From: Shewanella gaetbuli
GTDB lineage: Bacteria; Pseudomonadota; Gammaproteobacteria; Enterobacterales; Shewanellaceae
Direction of reading: 5' to 3'
DNA: 64,000 nt
NCBI RefSeq assembly: GCF_023284065.1
Contig: NZ_JAKIKP010000003.1
Span: 413,968-477,967, forward strand
Numbering within the stretch: the stretch's first letter is position 1; the number at the start of each line of letters is the position of its first letter. The position numbers and the translations under genes were made by a program. This document shows, piece after piece, positions 55,153-63,946 of the stretch. The notes below the pieces were generated by a model. That model did no database searches. It was given only the letters and a program-made list of their open reading frames with translations, and had not been told where the DNA came from.

Positions 55153-57126
55153 ATGGGTACAAATCCAACAAAAATTGCATTATCACTAAGCACGATTATC
55201 GGACTTAGCTGCGCATCTTTATTCGTTCACGCTAATCAAGCCTCGACAGAACCTGCTGCACAAATAGAAGACAATATGGTGGTCATTGGTCGTCGTGCTG
55301 AAACCCCAATGAATATTGCCTCAAATGTGAATGTGATTGATGCTGCCGATATTCAAATGAGTGGCGCTACTGATTTAACAGAGCTATTACGTAGCCAAGC
55401 GGGTATTCAAGTTTCTGATAATAATTCTGGTTCAGTCTTTGCCATGCGTGGCTTTTCAGCGTCACAAGCGGCAAATAATACTCTGATCCTGATTGATGGT
55501 CGCCGACTCAATAACACTGACATTTCAGCACCTAATATTAACGCCGTGCCGCTAAATCAAATTGAGCGTGTTGAAGTGTTATATGGCAGTGCCGGTGTGC
55601 TGTATGGCGATCAAGCTGTTGGTGGTGTTATTAACATTATTACCAAGGCGCCCGCTGGCACAGGTGGAGGTTTAGCCCTTACTGCAGGTAGTTTTGACAC
55701 TTACGAAGCGAAAGGGGATATCTCAGGTGATATTAGTGACACTTGGCGTTATTACCTAGCCGGTAGCATTAACCAAAGTGATAATTATCGTGATAACAAT
55801 GAAAGCGAAACAGGCTCTTTGTTAGGCCGATTACAATATCAAGCCAATGCACATAAGTGGTTTATTGAAGGCAGCTATTATGATGATAACCGTCAAGTGC
55901 CTGGTGCTTTAACATTAGCGCAGTTTGAAGAGAATCCGCGTCAAGCCGCTGCCTTTTCAGATGATGAATATTCTCATGAAATGACCAGCGCATTTCGAAG
56001 CGGATATGAGTTTAATGTGTCTGATACTTGGGCATTATTAGCTGATTTAACTTATTCTGATACGTTAACGAGCAATTTTGTGTGGGGCAGTGCTGGGCGT
56101 ATTGAACGTAATCTATTAAGTTTTTCGCCAAAAGCCACTGCCAATTATCAATTAGATAATGGTAATTTAGACCTTGTTGCAGGTATTGATGTGCATCAAG
56201 GTGAGGCTGATTTTGACTTAGCCTATATCCAGCGATCAAATAAGCAAACCCTTGCAAGTGCCTATGTGCAGGCCTCAGTACCATTAACAAAAAGTTTATC
56301 TTATGTGGTTGGTGGTCGTTATAGTGAAGTGAAAGATGATTTAAGCGATCAAATTCTTTACCCCAATGGCATTGAATTAGATAACGATGCTCATGCACTT
56401 GAATTGGGGTTACATTACCGCCCCAATGATCACCACAGACTATATGTGCGAGCCAGCGATAACTTTCGTTTTGCAAAAGTAGACGAACAAGCTTATACCC
56501 CTGTTACCGTGATGGGGTTAAACCCACAAACCGGTCGTTCTTATGAAGCAGGTTGGGATTGGGTAACTCAGGCTCAGTCTTTCAAATTGAATGTTTACCA
56601 GCTCGACTTAGAAGATGAAATTGTTTATGACGCAGGTCGCACTGATGGCCCGCAAGGTGGTGGTGCCAATATTAATGCCGATGCTTCTAGCCGTTTAGGG
56701 ATAAATACCCGCTACGATGTGCAATTTGCCACAGATTGGCAATTAGGTGTGTCATACGACTATATCGATGCAGAATTTACTGAAGGTGAAAATAACGGTA
56801 AAGCACTTTCTTGGGTGGCAAAACATAATGCCAGAGGCTATCTCAGTTATGATATAGCTCAAAGCTGGCAAGTGTTTGCTGAAGGCGTTTACACAGGTAA
56901 ACGATTTATTGAGGGCGATAATGGTAATGTTGACCCACAACTTGATAGCTATGTTTTGGCAAACTTGGCTGTGAATTATAGCTACCAACAGTGGAGCGCC
57001 AGTTTACGTGCAGACAACCTGTTAGATGAGCAATATGTTAGCTCAGGGTATTACTCTCCTTGGGGCAATGGCTACTATTCAGGCGATGGTCGTAATATTC
57101 GTTTCACAGTCGGGTATCGCTTTTAA
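55153..57126 (+). CDS. btuB: Vitamin B12 TonB-dependent receptor BtuB
   Basis: 657-residue outer-membrane receptor. Signal peptide (IIGLSCASLFVHA), a TonB box-like MVVIGRRAETP, a plug with FAMRGFSA, RVEVLYGSAGVLYGDQAVGGVIN, and a barrel ending in IRFTVGYRF. It is called BtuB from the cobalamin riboswitch directly upstream plus general resemblance. No btuCDF transporter genes are adjacent, so inner-membrane uptake must be encoded elsewhere. The coding start is 78 nt after the riboswitch with GGAG upstream. Confidence 0.9.
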   Translation: MGTNPTKIALSLSTIIGLSCASLFVHANQASTEPAAQIEDNMVVIGRRAETPMNIASNVNVIDAADIQMSGATDLTELLRSQAGIQVSDNNSGSVFAMRGFSASQAANNTLILIDGRRLNNTDISAPNINAVPLNQIERVEVLYGSAGVLYGDQAVGGVINIITKAPAGTGGGLALTAGSFDTYEAKGDISGDISDTWRYYLAGSINQSDNYRDNNESETGSLLGRLQYQANAHKWFIEGSYYDDNRQVPGALTLAQFEENPRQAAAFSDDEYSHEMTSAFRSGYEFNVSDTWALLADLTYSDTLTSNFVWGSAGRIERNLLSFSPKATANYQLDNGNLDLVAGIDVHQGEADFDLAYIQRSNKQTLASAYVQASVPLTKSLSYVVGGRYSEVKDDLSDQILYPNGIELDNDAHALELGLHYRPNDHHRLYVRASDNFRFAKVDEQAYTPVTVMGLNPQTGRSYEAGWDWVTQAQSFKLNVYQLDLEDEIVYDAGRTDGPQGGGANINADASSRLGINTRYDVQFATDWQLGVSYDYIDAEFTEGENNGKALSWVAKHNARGYLSYDIAQSWQVFAEGVYTGKRFIEGDNGNVDPQLDSYVLANLAVNYSYQQWSASLRADNLLDEQYVSSGYYSPWGNGYYSGDGRNIRFTVGYRF

Positions 57127-57235
57127 ACAAAGGTGAATAATCGCAATCTATCGCCAGCAGATTTGTCGAGGTTTATGCTCGGATAAGAATTCTATTGCGT
57201 GATTGAGTATCACTTTATCTGTGACTATACTAAGT

Positions 57236-57264
57236 AAAGCCAACAAGTTTTTGTTGGCTTTTTT
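57236..57264 (+). terminator. Terminator of btuB
   Basis: AAAGCCAACAA pairs with TTGTTGGCTTTTTT around a short loop, 110 nt past the btuB stop. Confidence 0.88.
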
Positions 57265-57319
57265 ATGGTATGGTTTTGCCAACAGCCAAAACAGTAGAAC
57301 AATAAGGTGAAAATGGCTT

Positions 57320-58060
57320 ATGACAACTCTTGAGCAAAAAGTATTATCTCAAGTTAATGAAATAATAGGCAGTGAAGAACAGGTTATTGGCCGAAGAGGT
57401 ATTTTAATTCCGCTAAAAAAGGCGTTAATTAACGAGGCGGATATTCGTATTATTATCGATATTGTTTCAGAAGACCCTGCATTAGCAGCGCATTTATTGT
57501 TACGTAGTAATACAGCTCAAACCGCCGGAGTGGTTTCAACTAAAAGTCGCAGTATTAAAGATGCACTGATTCGTTTAGGCCAAATTAACATTTATCGTTA
57601 TGCTTTTTCATTTTATTTAAAAGAACGTTTAGATGAATTAACCGAGCCCTATAAAAAATTGGTACACGGTTATTGGAAGTTGAACGAGATGATAGCAACA
57701 GATGCTATTGAACTGCTGAGACACGAGCAGGAAAAAAATAGTAATTTAAGAATTGATGCCGATGAAATGCAAACTCTGGCGTTGTTTAGCTTGTTTGGTC
57801 AAGTGATTGCATTAACTGCTTTTGCATATTTGAATAGTGAGTTAGACCGTCCAGTATCGTTAAAAGTGATCAAATCAATTATTGATACTCACCAACATAC
57901 CTTATCTATTCAGGCCTTTGAATCATTAGGGTTAGATTATGATTTACGCAATGAATTTATGGTGGCGCATAATTTACAAGAAACAATAAACCCTGACTCA
58001 GCAGGGCTTATTTTACGTCAGATTTTATCTAAACGAGGCTTATTAATTAATCCGCTGTAG
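57320..58060 (+). CDS. HDOD domain protein
   Basis: 246 residues, cytoplasmic. It resembles the HDOD fold (HD-related output domain): IRIIIDIVSEDPALAAHLLLRSNTA, then SIKDALIRLGQINIYRYAF, and helical C-terminal parts. HDOD proteins act in regulatory signalling, mostly without catalytic metal residues, and none are visible here. AAGGTG lies about 11 nt before the ATG. Its 3' end overlaps metR on the opposite strand by 18 nt. Confidence 0.8.
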   Translation: MTTLEQKVLSQVNEIIGSEEQVIGRRGILIPLKKALINEADIRIIIDIVSEDPALAAHLLLRSNTAQTAGVVSTKSRSIKDALIRLGQINIYRYAFSFYLKERLDELTEPYKKLVHGYWKLNEMIATDAIELLRHEQEKNSNLRIDADEMQTLALFSLFGQVIALTAFAYLNSELDRPVSLKVIKSIIDTHQHTLSIQAFESLGLDYDLRNEFMVAHNLQETINPDSAGLILRQILSKRGLLINPL

Positions 58061-58945
58061 GGTTAATCCTTCTTGCGCCACTAGTTCTAACCATTTTTGA
58101 ATCAGGTTTGCATTAGTGGCGTCACGTCTATACGCACCAAATAATGGTCTTTTCAGTCCATCCGCACCTAATTTAATTGCTTTTAAACTTAACCCTTGGC
58201 TTTCTTTAATTGACCAAGTTGGCAAGGCTGCAATACCATCATTACAAGCCACTCGTTGAAGTAACATTGAGGTTAAATCACATTGTTTTTGTTGGCCAAT
58301 TTCAATGCCAGCAGGTTCTAAAAAATGTTTGTAAATATCTAAACGATTCAATGGTACAGGATAAGTCAGCAGTGTTTGTTTAGCTAAATGCGCTGGGCTA
58401 ATAAAAGCCTGTGCTGCTAATTCATGGTCATTACTCACCACGAGTTTGACTTCAAAATCGAATAAGTGCTGATAGGCAATTGCATGCCCTGGAACGGGAT
58501 CTGAAGTTAATACTATATCCAGTGCACCACTTTCAAGCGCATTTAATGAATCAAATAAATGGCGGCTTGAAATATCAATTTGAGCATCAGGTGCTTGTTG
58601 CTTGAATGCTTCAATAACCGGCATTAACCATCTGAAACAACTGTGGCATTCAATGCCAAGCTTTAAGTGTTGGTCTTGTTCTTCTAAACCACGTTTCAAT
58701 ACTGACTCTGTGGCAATCACTTTAGGTAAAATTTCTTCAGCAAGATTTAATAACCGTGCGCCTTCATGAGTAAAGGATAGCGGTTTACTTTTACGTACAA
58801 AAATAGCTGAGTTAATTCGGGTTTCTAACTCTTTTATTTGATGAGAAAGTGCCGATTGGGTTACAAAGCGTTTCTTAGCCGCACCTGCTAAGCTTCCACT
58901 CTCTTTTAACGCCATTAAAGTGCGAAGGTGTCTTAGTTCTATCAT
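58043..58945 (-). CDS. metR: LysR-type regulator MetR
   Basis: 300 residues. N-terminal helix-turn-helix LRHLRTLMALKESGSLAGAAKKRFVTQSALSHQIKELE, then a substrate-binding-like effector domain that in MetR binds homocysteine. It activates metE and is itself controlled in the same intergenic region. It is divergent from metE with 153 nt between starts, which contain MetR half-sites and Met boxes. GGAGTGAG precedes the ATG. The pairing with metE makes the assignment firm. Confidence 0.93.
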   Translation of the reverse strand: MIELRHLRTLMALKESGSLAGAAKKRFVTQSALSHQIKELETRINSAIFVRKSKPLSFTHEGARLLNLAEEILPKVIATESVLKRGLEEQDQHLKLGIECHSCFRWLMPVIEAFKQQAPDAQIDISSRHLFDSLNALESGALDIVLTSDPVPGHAIAYQHLFDFEVKLVVSNDHELAAQAFISPAHLAKQTLLTYPVPLNRLDIYKHFLEPAGIEIGQQKQCDLTSMLLQRVACNDGIAALPTWSIKESQGLSLKAIKLGADGLKRPLFGAYRRDATNANLIQKWLELVAQEGLTLQRIN

Positions 58946-58958
58946 TACTCACTCCACA

Positions 58959-58993
58959 TGAAACTTACTCAACTTGCTGATGAAATCAATTCG
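58959..58993. promoter_or_regulatory. Two MetR binding sites
   Basis: TGAA-ACTTA-CTCA at 58959-58971 and TGAA-ATCAA-TTCG at 58981-58993 match the MetR consensus TGAA-N5-TTCA at 7 of 8 positions each. They lie between divergent metR and metE, as known in E. coli. A -35-like TTGACA is at 58999-59004, right after the second site. Confidence 0.75.
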
Positions 58994-59019
58994 ATTGCTT
59001 GACAGCAGATTAGCACACT

Positions 59020-59043
59020 AAACTTCTAGACGTCCAGACGCCC
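59020..59043. promoter_or_regulatory. MetJ Met boxes upstream of metE
   Basis: Three adjacent 8-mers resemble AGACGTCT: AAACTTCT, AGACGTCC and AGACGCCC (6, 7 and 6 matches). MetJ-SAM would repress metE here, downstream of the activator sites. Confidence 0.7.
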
Positions 59044-59098
59044 ATGTAATTTTTTTACATAAAGGCAACAATTATTTGCTAATCACAAGGAAAACAGT

Positions 59099-61390
59099 AT
59101 GAAAATTACAAATCTTGGCTTTCCACGTATCGGTAGCCAACGTGAGTTAAAGTTTGCGTTAGAACAATATTGGCGTGGTGAAATAAGCCAAGAAGCCCTT
59201 GTTGCGGTGGGAAACACACTGAAAGCACGTCATTGGCAATGGCAGGCTGAAGCCGGAGTGGAGCTTATTCCAGTGGGTGATTTTGCTTATTACGATCATG
59301 TACTTGACCTTACTGCGACCCTGAATGCGATACCTAAAAGACACCGAGCAGTAGATGACTTAGGTAACATTAAGCCTATTGATCTTGATACCTTATTTAC
59401 TGCCGCTAGGGGGAAAGGACATTCAGCTCAGCAAGTGTGCGCGGCTAAAATGACTAAATTTTTCAATACCAATTACCATTATCAAGTGGCTGAGTTACAT
59501 GAAGGGCAAACATTCTCAATTGCCTATGAACAAATATTTGATGATGTCACTCAAGCGCAGCAGTTAGGGCACACTCCAAAGCCTGTCTTATTAGGGCCTG
59601 TGACATTCTTGCACTTATCTACTGCTGTAGGTGACTTCGATAAATTATCATTATTAACGCCTTTATTAACCGTCTATCAGCAAATATTACAGCGTTTTGC
59701 TGAGCAAGGCGTGACTTGGGTGCAATTAGATGAGCCGGTATTGGCTGCTGAATTATCTCCGCAATGGCAGCAAGCAATCACGCAAAGTTACACGAATTTA
59801 GCTGACAACAAGCCTGCTGAGTTAAACATTTTACTCGCCAGTTATTACGGCTCTATTGCGCATCATCACTCATTAGTCAGTCAATTGCCAGTGCAAGGGT
59901 TACACCTTGATTTAGTGAGTGATAGCAGCCAGTTAGACTTATTTTCAAATTCATTAACAGCTGAGCAAGTATTATCTGCCGGAGTGATAAATGGCCGTAA
60001 TGTATGGGCAGCCGACATTGACTTAATTGCCCAACAACTAAAGCCTTTAGCCGATAAATTAGCTGATAGACTTTGGTTAGCGCCATCTTGTTCATTGCTG
60101 CATACGCCCGTTAGTCTGGACAGTGAAACACAATTATCCGCATCACTTTATGAGCAATTGGCATTTGCTAAACAAAAACTGACAGAGTTACAGGATTTAA
60201 AAGGTCTACTGACCTCAAATGATCATTCGACAAAGCAACAGATTATTAATCGATGTCAAACACGACGAAGCAATAAAGCGGCTAATGCCGACAAACACGT
60301 CGCAACAAGACTGACCAAATTAACCCCAGATAGCTTTCAGCGCCAAAGTTGCTTCGAGCAACGTATTTCAGCACAACACCAAAAGCTTAATTTACCCTTA
60401 TTACCCACGACGACTATTGGGTCTTTTCCACAAACAGCGGCGATTAGAGGATTAAGAAAACGTTGGCGTACCGGTGATTTGTCATCACAAGAATATCAGC
60501 GTCAACTTGAGCAAGTGACGAAAGACACGATTGAACGCCAATTAAAAATCGGCCTTGACGTATTAGTACATGGCGAAGCAGAGCGTAATGATATGGTCGA
60601 GTATTTTGCACAAGATCTTAACGGTGTTGGCTTTACTGATTTTGGGTGGGTGCAAAGCTATGGCTCTCGTTGTGTCAAACCACCACTTATTTTTGGTGAT
60701 GTTAGTCGTGAAAAGCCAATGACGGTTGAATGGGCCTGTTATGCTCAAAGCTTGACTGAAAAACCCGTTAAAGGCATGTTGACTGGGCCAGTAACTATTT
60801 TACATTGGTCATTCGCCCGGGAAGATATTCCCAGAGAGCAAATAGCCAATCAAATCGCGCTAGCGATAAGAGATGAAGTGGCTGATTTAGAACAGGCGGG
60901 TATTAGCATTATTCAAATTGATGAACCTGCGTTTAGAGAAGGTTTGCCAATTAAGCAATCTCAGTGGCAACATTATTTCGATTGGGCGGTTGCGGCATTT
61001 AAGCTGTCAGCGAGTGTAGTACAAGATAATACTCAAATTCATACCCACATGTGTTATAGCGAATTTAATGATTCAATAACCGCTATTGCCGCAATGGATG
61101 CAGACGTCATCACCATTGAAACGTCGCGTTCACAAATGACATTGTTGGATACGTTTGAGTATTTTCAATACCCCAATGACATTGGCCCTGGTGTGTATGA
61201 TATTCATTCGCCAAATATTCCAAGTGTGGATGATATTGTGACATTGATGACTAGGGCTGCGGAAAAAATACCGGTTAAACAATTATGGATTAACCCTGAT
61301 TGCGGCTTAAAAACTCGTACTTGGGATGAAGTTGAGCCTGCGCTGAAAAACGTGGTTGAAGCAGCTAAGGTATTAAGACGTCAGTATTAA
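59099..61390 (+). CDS. metE: Cobalamin-independent methionine synthase MetE
   Basis: 763 residues, the usual full length. It transfers the methyl group from 5-methyltetrahydropteroyltri-L-glutamate to homocysteine. Two similar barrels are apparent; the C-terminal one binds zinc through HTHMCYSEF and NPDCGLKTR. LLPTTTIGSFPQT marks the second barrel start and LVHGEAERNDMVEYF a catalytic segment. AAGGAAAAC precedes the ATG. Control by MetR and MetJ is visible upstream. The nearby btuB riboswitch allows a B12-dependent alternative (MetH) elsewhere. Confidence 0.97.
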   Translation: MKITNLGFPRIGSQRELKFALEQYWRGEISQEALVAVGNTLKARHWQWQAEAGVELIPVGDFAYYDHVLDLTATLNAIPKRHRAVDDLGNIKPIDLDTLFTAARGKGHSAQQVCAAKMTKFFNTNYHYQVAELHEGQTFSIAYEQIFDDVTQAQQLGHTPKPVLLGPVTFLHLSTAVGDFDKLSLLTPLLTVYQQILQRFAEQGVTWVQLDEPVLAAELSPQWQQAITQSYTNLADNKPAELNILLASYYGSIAHHHSLVSQLPVQGLHLDLVSDSSQLDLFSNSLTAEQVLSAGVINGRNVWAADIDLIAQQLKPLADKLADRLWLAPSCSLLHTPVSLDSETQLSASLYEQLAFAKQKLTELQDLKGLLTSNDHSTKQQIINRCQTRRSNKAANADKHVATRLTKLTPDSFQRQSCFEQRISAQHQKLNLPLLPTTTIGSFPQTAAIRGLRKRWRTGDLSSQEYQRQLEQVTKDTIERQLKIGLDVLVHGEAERNDMVEYFAQDLNGVGFTDFGWVQSYGSRCVKPPLIFGDVSREKPMTVEWACYAQSLTEKPVKGMLTGPVTILHWSFAREDIPREQIANQIALAIRDEVADLEQAGISIIQIDEPAFREGLPIKQSQWQHYFDWAVAAFKLSASVVQDNTQIHTHMCYSEFNDSITAIAAMDADVITIETSRSQMTLLDTFEYFQYPNDIGPGVYDIHSPNIPSVDDIVTLMTRAAEKIPVKQLWINPDCGLKTRTWDEVEPALKNVVEAAKVLRRQY

Positions 61391-61475
61391 TCGTTTTCAT
61401 GTTGGGATCGATATCAGGCGAAAATACAAATGTTTCCTATACTGGTTAAAGAATATCTAACCAATAGGAAGCATT

Positions 61476-61679
61476 ATGAGCCATACATATAAGATTATTG
61501 AATTAGTGGGATCTTCGCCCATCAGTTCTGATGAAGCGATTAAAAATGCAATTGCGCAAGCGAACAAAAGTTTAAAGCATATGCGTTGGTTTCAGGTTGT
61601 TGAAACTCGTGGGCATCTTGATCAAGGAATGATTGCTCATTGGCAAGTGACAGTTAAAGTGGGCTTTACATTGGAGTAA
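61476..61679 (+). CDS. Dodecin family flavin-binding protein
   Basis: 67 residues, the typical dodecin length. It would form a hollow dodecamer that stores riboflavin or [26 protein letters not shown] and the [14 protein letters not shown] segment, with the aromatic residue that stacks on the flavin, are family features. AGGAAG precedes the ATG. Single gene with its own terminator. Confidence 0.9.
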   Translation: MSHTYKIIELVGSSPISSDEAIKNAIAQANKSLKHMRWFQVVETRGHLDQGMIAHWQVTVKVGFTLE

Positions 61680-61738
61680 ACAGACATTGTCAGTGTGATA
61701 GTTTGTAAAATTGAACTTAGTACCAAAGCTTTAGCTAA

Positions 61739-61775
61739 TAAAAAATCCGATAACTAGGGGCTATCGGATTTTTTA
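61739..61775 (+). terminator. Terminator after the dodecin gene
   Basis: AAAAATCCGATA pairs with TATCGGATTTTTT around ACTAGGGGC. It may act in both directions. Confidence 0.88.
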
Positions 61776-61823
61776 TTATTCGACAAAATTAATTGCGAGA
61801 GTGATTAACGGCGATGTCAGTGA

Positions 61824-62264
61824 TTATTGGCAGAAAAGTTTAATTCGCTGTTCATTTTCAGCCCGTGCTGATTGTTTATCTTCTTCTGTCATCGTCACCT
61901 CTTCACCTGAATCATCGGTTTTCGTCAGGCGGGTATAGGTATTAAGCAAATCTAAACTGTGTTTAGCGTTGTCACAGATTGATTTGGCCTGTTGCGCATC
62001 TTTTTCTTTTATTAATTTAGCTGAACGAGCTAAGTCAGATTCTTCAACAGAGCCATCATTAAAACGGGTTGGTGTTTTAGTCCCAATCTTTTTCGGTTGC
62101 AAATCTTCACTGGAAATAATAGTCGCATTTACCCCCTTTGGCGGTTGCTGACTGTAATGAACCACGCCATTTGCATCTGTCCATGTATAAATGGCTGCCG
62201 AAAAAGCGCTGAAAGCCAATATTGATGAGGTGACTATTGCTAATAGTTGAATAAACCGTTTCAT
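61824..62264 (-). CDS. DUF4124 domain periplasmic protein
   Basis: 146 residues. Signal peptide (IVTSSILAFSAFSA) and then the DUF4124 core AIYTWTDANGVVHYSQQPP. The remainder is a charged helix with a Cys in SICDNAK and a terminal Cys. Function unknown; such proteins often appear near envelope genes. Divergent from pssA. Confidence 0.82.
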   Translation of the reverse strand: MKRFIQLLAIVTSSILAFSAFSAAIYTWTDANGVVHYSQQPPKGVNATIISSEDLQPKKIGTKTPTRFNDGSVEESDLARSAKLIKEKDAQQAKSICDNAKHSLDLLNTYTRLTKTDDSGEEVTMTEEDKQSARAENEQRIKLFCQ

Positions 62265-62438
62265 TAGACCATCCGAGTTGTCAGACTGAAATTAAGTGAT
62301 ATAAATTGGATAAACAAAATATGGCCATCACATTTAAGTGAGAAAAACTATCTCAGTGGATAATGGCTATCTTTGTTGTCAGCAAAATATGTTATCGTAT
62401 TTTGTAATCTAACTTATATTATTGTCATTTTTTAGTTT

Positions 62439-63233
62439 ATGCAAAATTCAGCAAATAACACAGCAAAAAACAAAGGTATTTATTTATTACCTAATTTATT
62501 TACCACAGCAGGGCTGTTTTCGGGTTTTTACGCTGTACTTTCATCAATGAATGGTCAGTTTGAATCCGCAGCCATAGCCATATTCGTCGCAATGCTTTTT
62601 GATGGACTCGATGGACGCGTTGCACGAATGACCAATACCCAAAGTGATTTTGGTGCAGAATATGACAGCATGGCCGACATGGTGTCATTTGGAGTAGCTC
62701 CCGCAATACTTGCCTATAATTGGGCCTTGGCCGATATCGGCAAAATAGGCTGGATGGCAGCCTTTATATATTGTGCCGCAGGTGCACTTCGTCTTGCACG
62801 CTTTAATACCCAAGTAGGTATAGCAGATAAACGTTTTTTCCAAGGTTTAGCCAGTCCAGCCGCCGCGGCAGTAATAGCAGGCAGTATATGGAGTGGCTCT
62901 CGCTATGGCATTGACCCTACCAATATTAGTTATATAGCTGCTTTTATTACCGCGTTAATGGGCTTACTCATGGTGAGCAACTTTAAATATCATTCATTTA
63001 AAGAAGTAGACTGGCGAGGTAAGGTTAACTTTTTAGTGATGATTATTATTGTCGCGGTTTTTGCTGTCATATCAGTCGAACCTGCCATCATCTTATGTAT
63101 AGCGTTTTATCTTTATGCATTATCAGGCCCTTTCATTACTATTAAGAATGTCGATAAATTGAAGGTGACTGATATTGTCGGCGACGAGTCCCATGAGCCT
63201 AAGGTTGAGCAAGAGACTAAAAATCAACAGTAA
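62439..63233 (+). CDS. pssA: CDP-diacylglycerol-serine O-phosphatidyltransferase
   Basis: 264 residues. It makes phosphatidylserine, the precursor of phosphatidylethanolamine, at the inner membrane. The CDP-alcohol phosphatidyltransferase signature D-G-x2-G-R-x-A-R...G-x3-D-x3-D is visible as DGLDGRVAR with YDSMAD. It has about six to seven hydrophobic helices, of the type II (Bacillus-like) PssA form rather than the soluble E. coli form. The ribosome-binding site is weak. A terminator follows and then the rRNA operon. Confidence 0.9.
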   Translation: MQNSANNTAKNKGIYLLPNLFTTAGLFSGFYAVLSSMNGQFESAAIAIFVAMLFDGLDGRVARMTNTQSDFGAEYDSMADMVSFGVAPAILAYNWALADIGKIGWMAAFIYCAAGALRLARFNTQVGIADKRFFQGLASPAAAAVIAGSIWSGSRYGIDPTNISYIAAFITALMGLLMVSNFKYHSFKEVDWRGKVNFLVMIIIVAVFAVISVEPAIILCIAFYLYALSGPFITIKNVDKLKVTDIVGDESHEPKVEQETKNQQ

Positions 63234-63338
63234 ATAGATATAGTAAATAGCAGCCAGCTTATAGATGCTTTAATAGCACTTAGTCGTCATAGCGACGAGA
63301 GTGAAGCCAAATTAGCAAAAGCCGTTAACTATTCCCTC

Positions 63339-63368
63339 AATAATGCCATCATCTGATGGCATTATTGC
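63339..63368 (+). terminator. Terminator of pssA
   Basis: AATAATGCCATCA pairs with TGATGGCATTATT, followed by GCTTTTT. It separates pssA from the rrn promoters. Confidence 0.85.
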
Positions 63369-63524
63369 TTTTTATCTAAATCAATTAGTCTCGTTGACTT
63401 TAATCGTTTTCCACCCAATACGCTTCAGATTAGCCAAAATAGGGGTGTTTCGAATAAAACTCGCTCGATCTGTTGCTTTACTGAGCACTCAAAAAGCTTT
63501 TTGCAAAAAACTTCAAAAAAGGGG

Positions 63525-63552
63525 TTGCGCAAAAATCTGAGCTCCCTATAAT
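63525..63552 (+). promoter_or_regulatory. rrn promoter P1
   Basis: TTGCGC at 63525-63530 and TATAAT at 63547-63552 with a 16-nt spacer. The upstream A-tracts (AAAAAGC, CAAAAAAC, AAAAAAGG) suit an UP element. The downstream GCGC is a GC-rich discriminator, as in stringently controlled rRNA promoters. Confidence 0.8.
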
Positions 63553-63671
63553 GCGCATCCACTGACACGGCACAGCAGCAAACACAAGGTGTATGCAGCA
63601 AGCCAGACAGCTTGATTTGAACGGTAAATAACCTCTCAAATCAACGGCGAAAAGAAAGTTTGAAAAAACAC

Positions 63672-63699
63672 TTGACGCCAACAAAGGAAAGCGTAGAAT
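63672..63699 (+). promoter_or_regulatory. rrn promoter P2
   Basis: TTGACG at 63672-63677 and TAGAAT at 63694-63699 with a 16-nt spacer, preceded by an A-rich stretch (TTTGAAAAAACA). ACGCAGCCC follows as GC-rich discriminator. Confidence 0.8.
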
Positions 63700-63738
63700 A
63701 CGCAGCCCTGACCTGATGAGCCAAGCGCGAAATCAGTA

Positions 63739-63750
63739 CGCTCTTTAACA
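63739..63750 (+). promoter_or_regulatory. rrn leader boxA antitermination site
   Basis: CGCTCTTTAACA differs from the boxA consensus TGCTCTTTAACA at one base. It lies in the leader, about 210 nt upstream of 16S, and is read by the Nus antitermination complex. Confidence 0.85.
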
Positions 63751-63946
63751 ATTTAAACAAGAAATCTGTGTGGACATTCACAGGTATTGAGTTATTCGAA
63801 ATGACTTCTTTGAAGTCATCAAAAATTTAAATCTCAATGCTGAATCTTCGGATTTAGAATGTTCATACTTGACAAGTTAACTCTTTAACTAGAGTTAGCG
63901 CATGACAGTAGAATTCATTGAGTCGAACATTGTTCGAAAAAACTTT

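Noticed and set aside
56012..56476. 154-codon minus-strand frame inside btuB
   Set aside because: Antisense to a conserved barrel gene and with low-complexity His/Gln-rich content, typical of a shadow frame.
63343..63684. Two short frames in the rrn leader
   Set aside because: They cover rrn promoters and leader DNA, without start sites or protein features.
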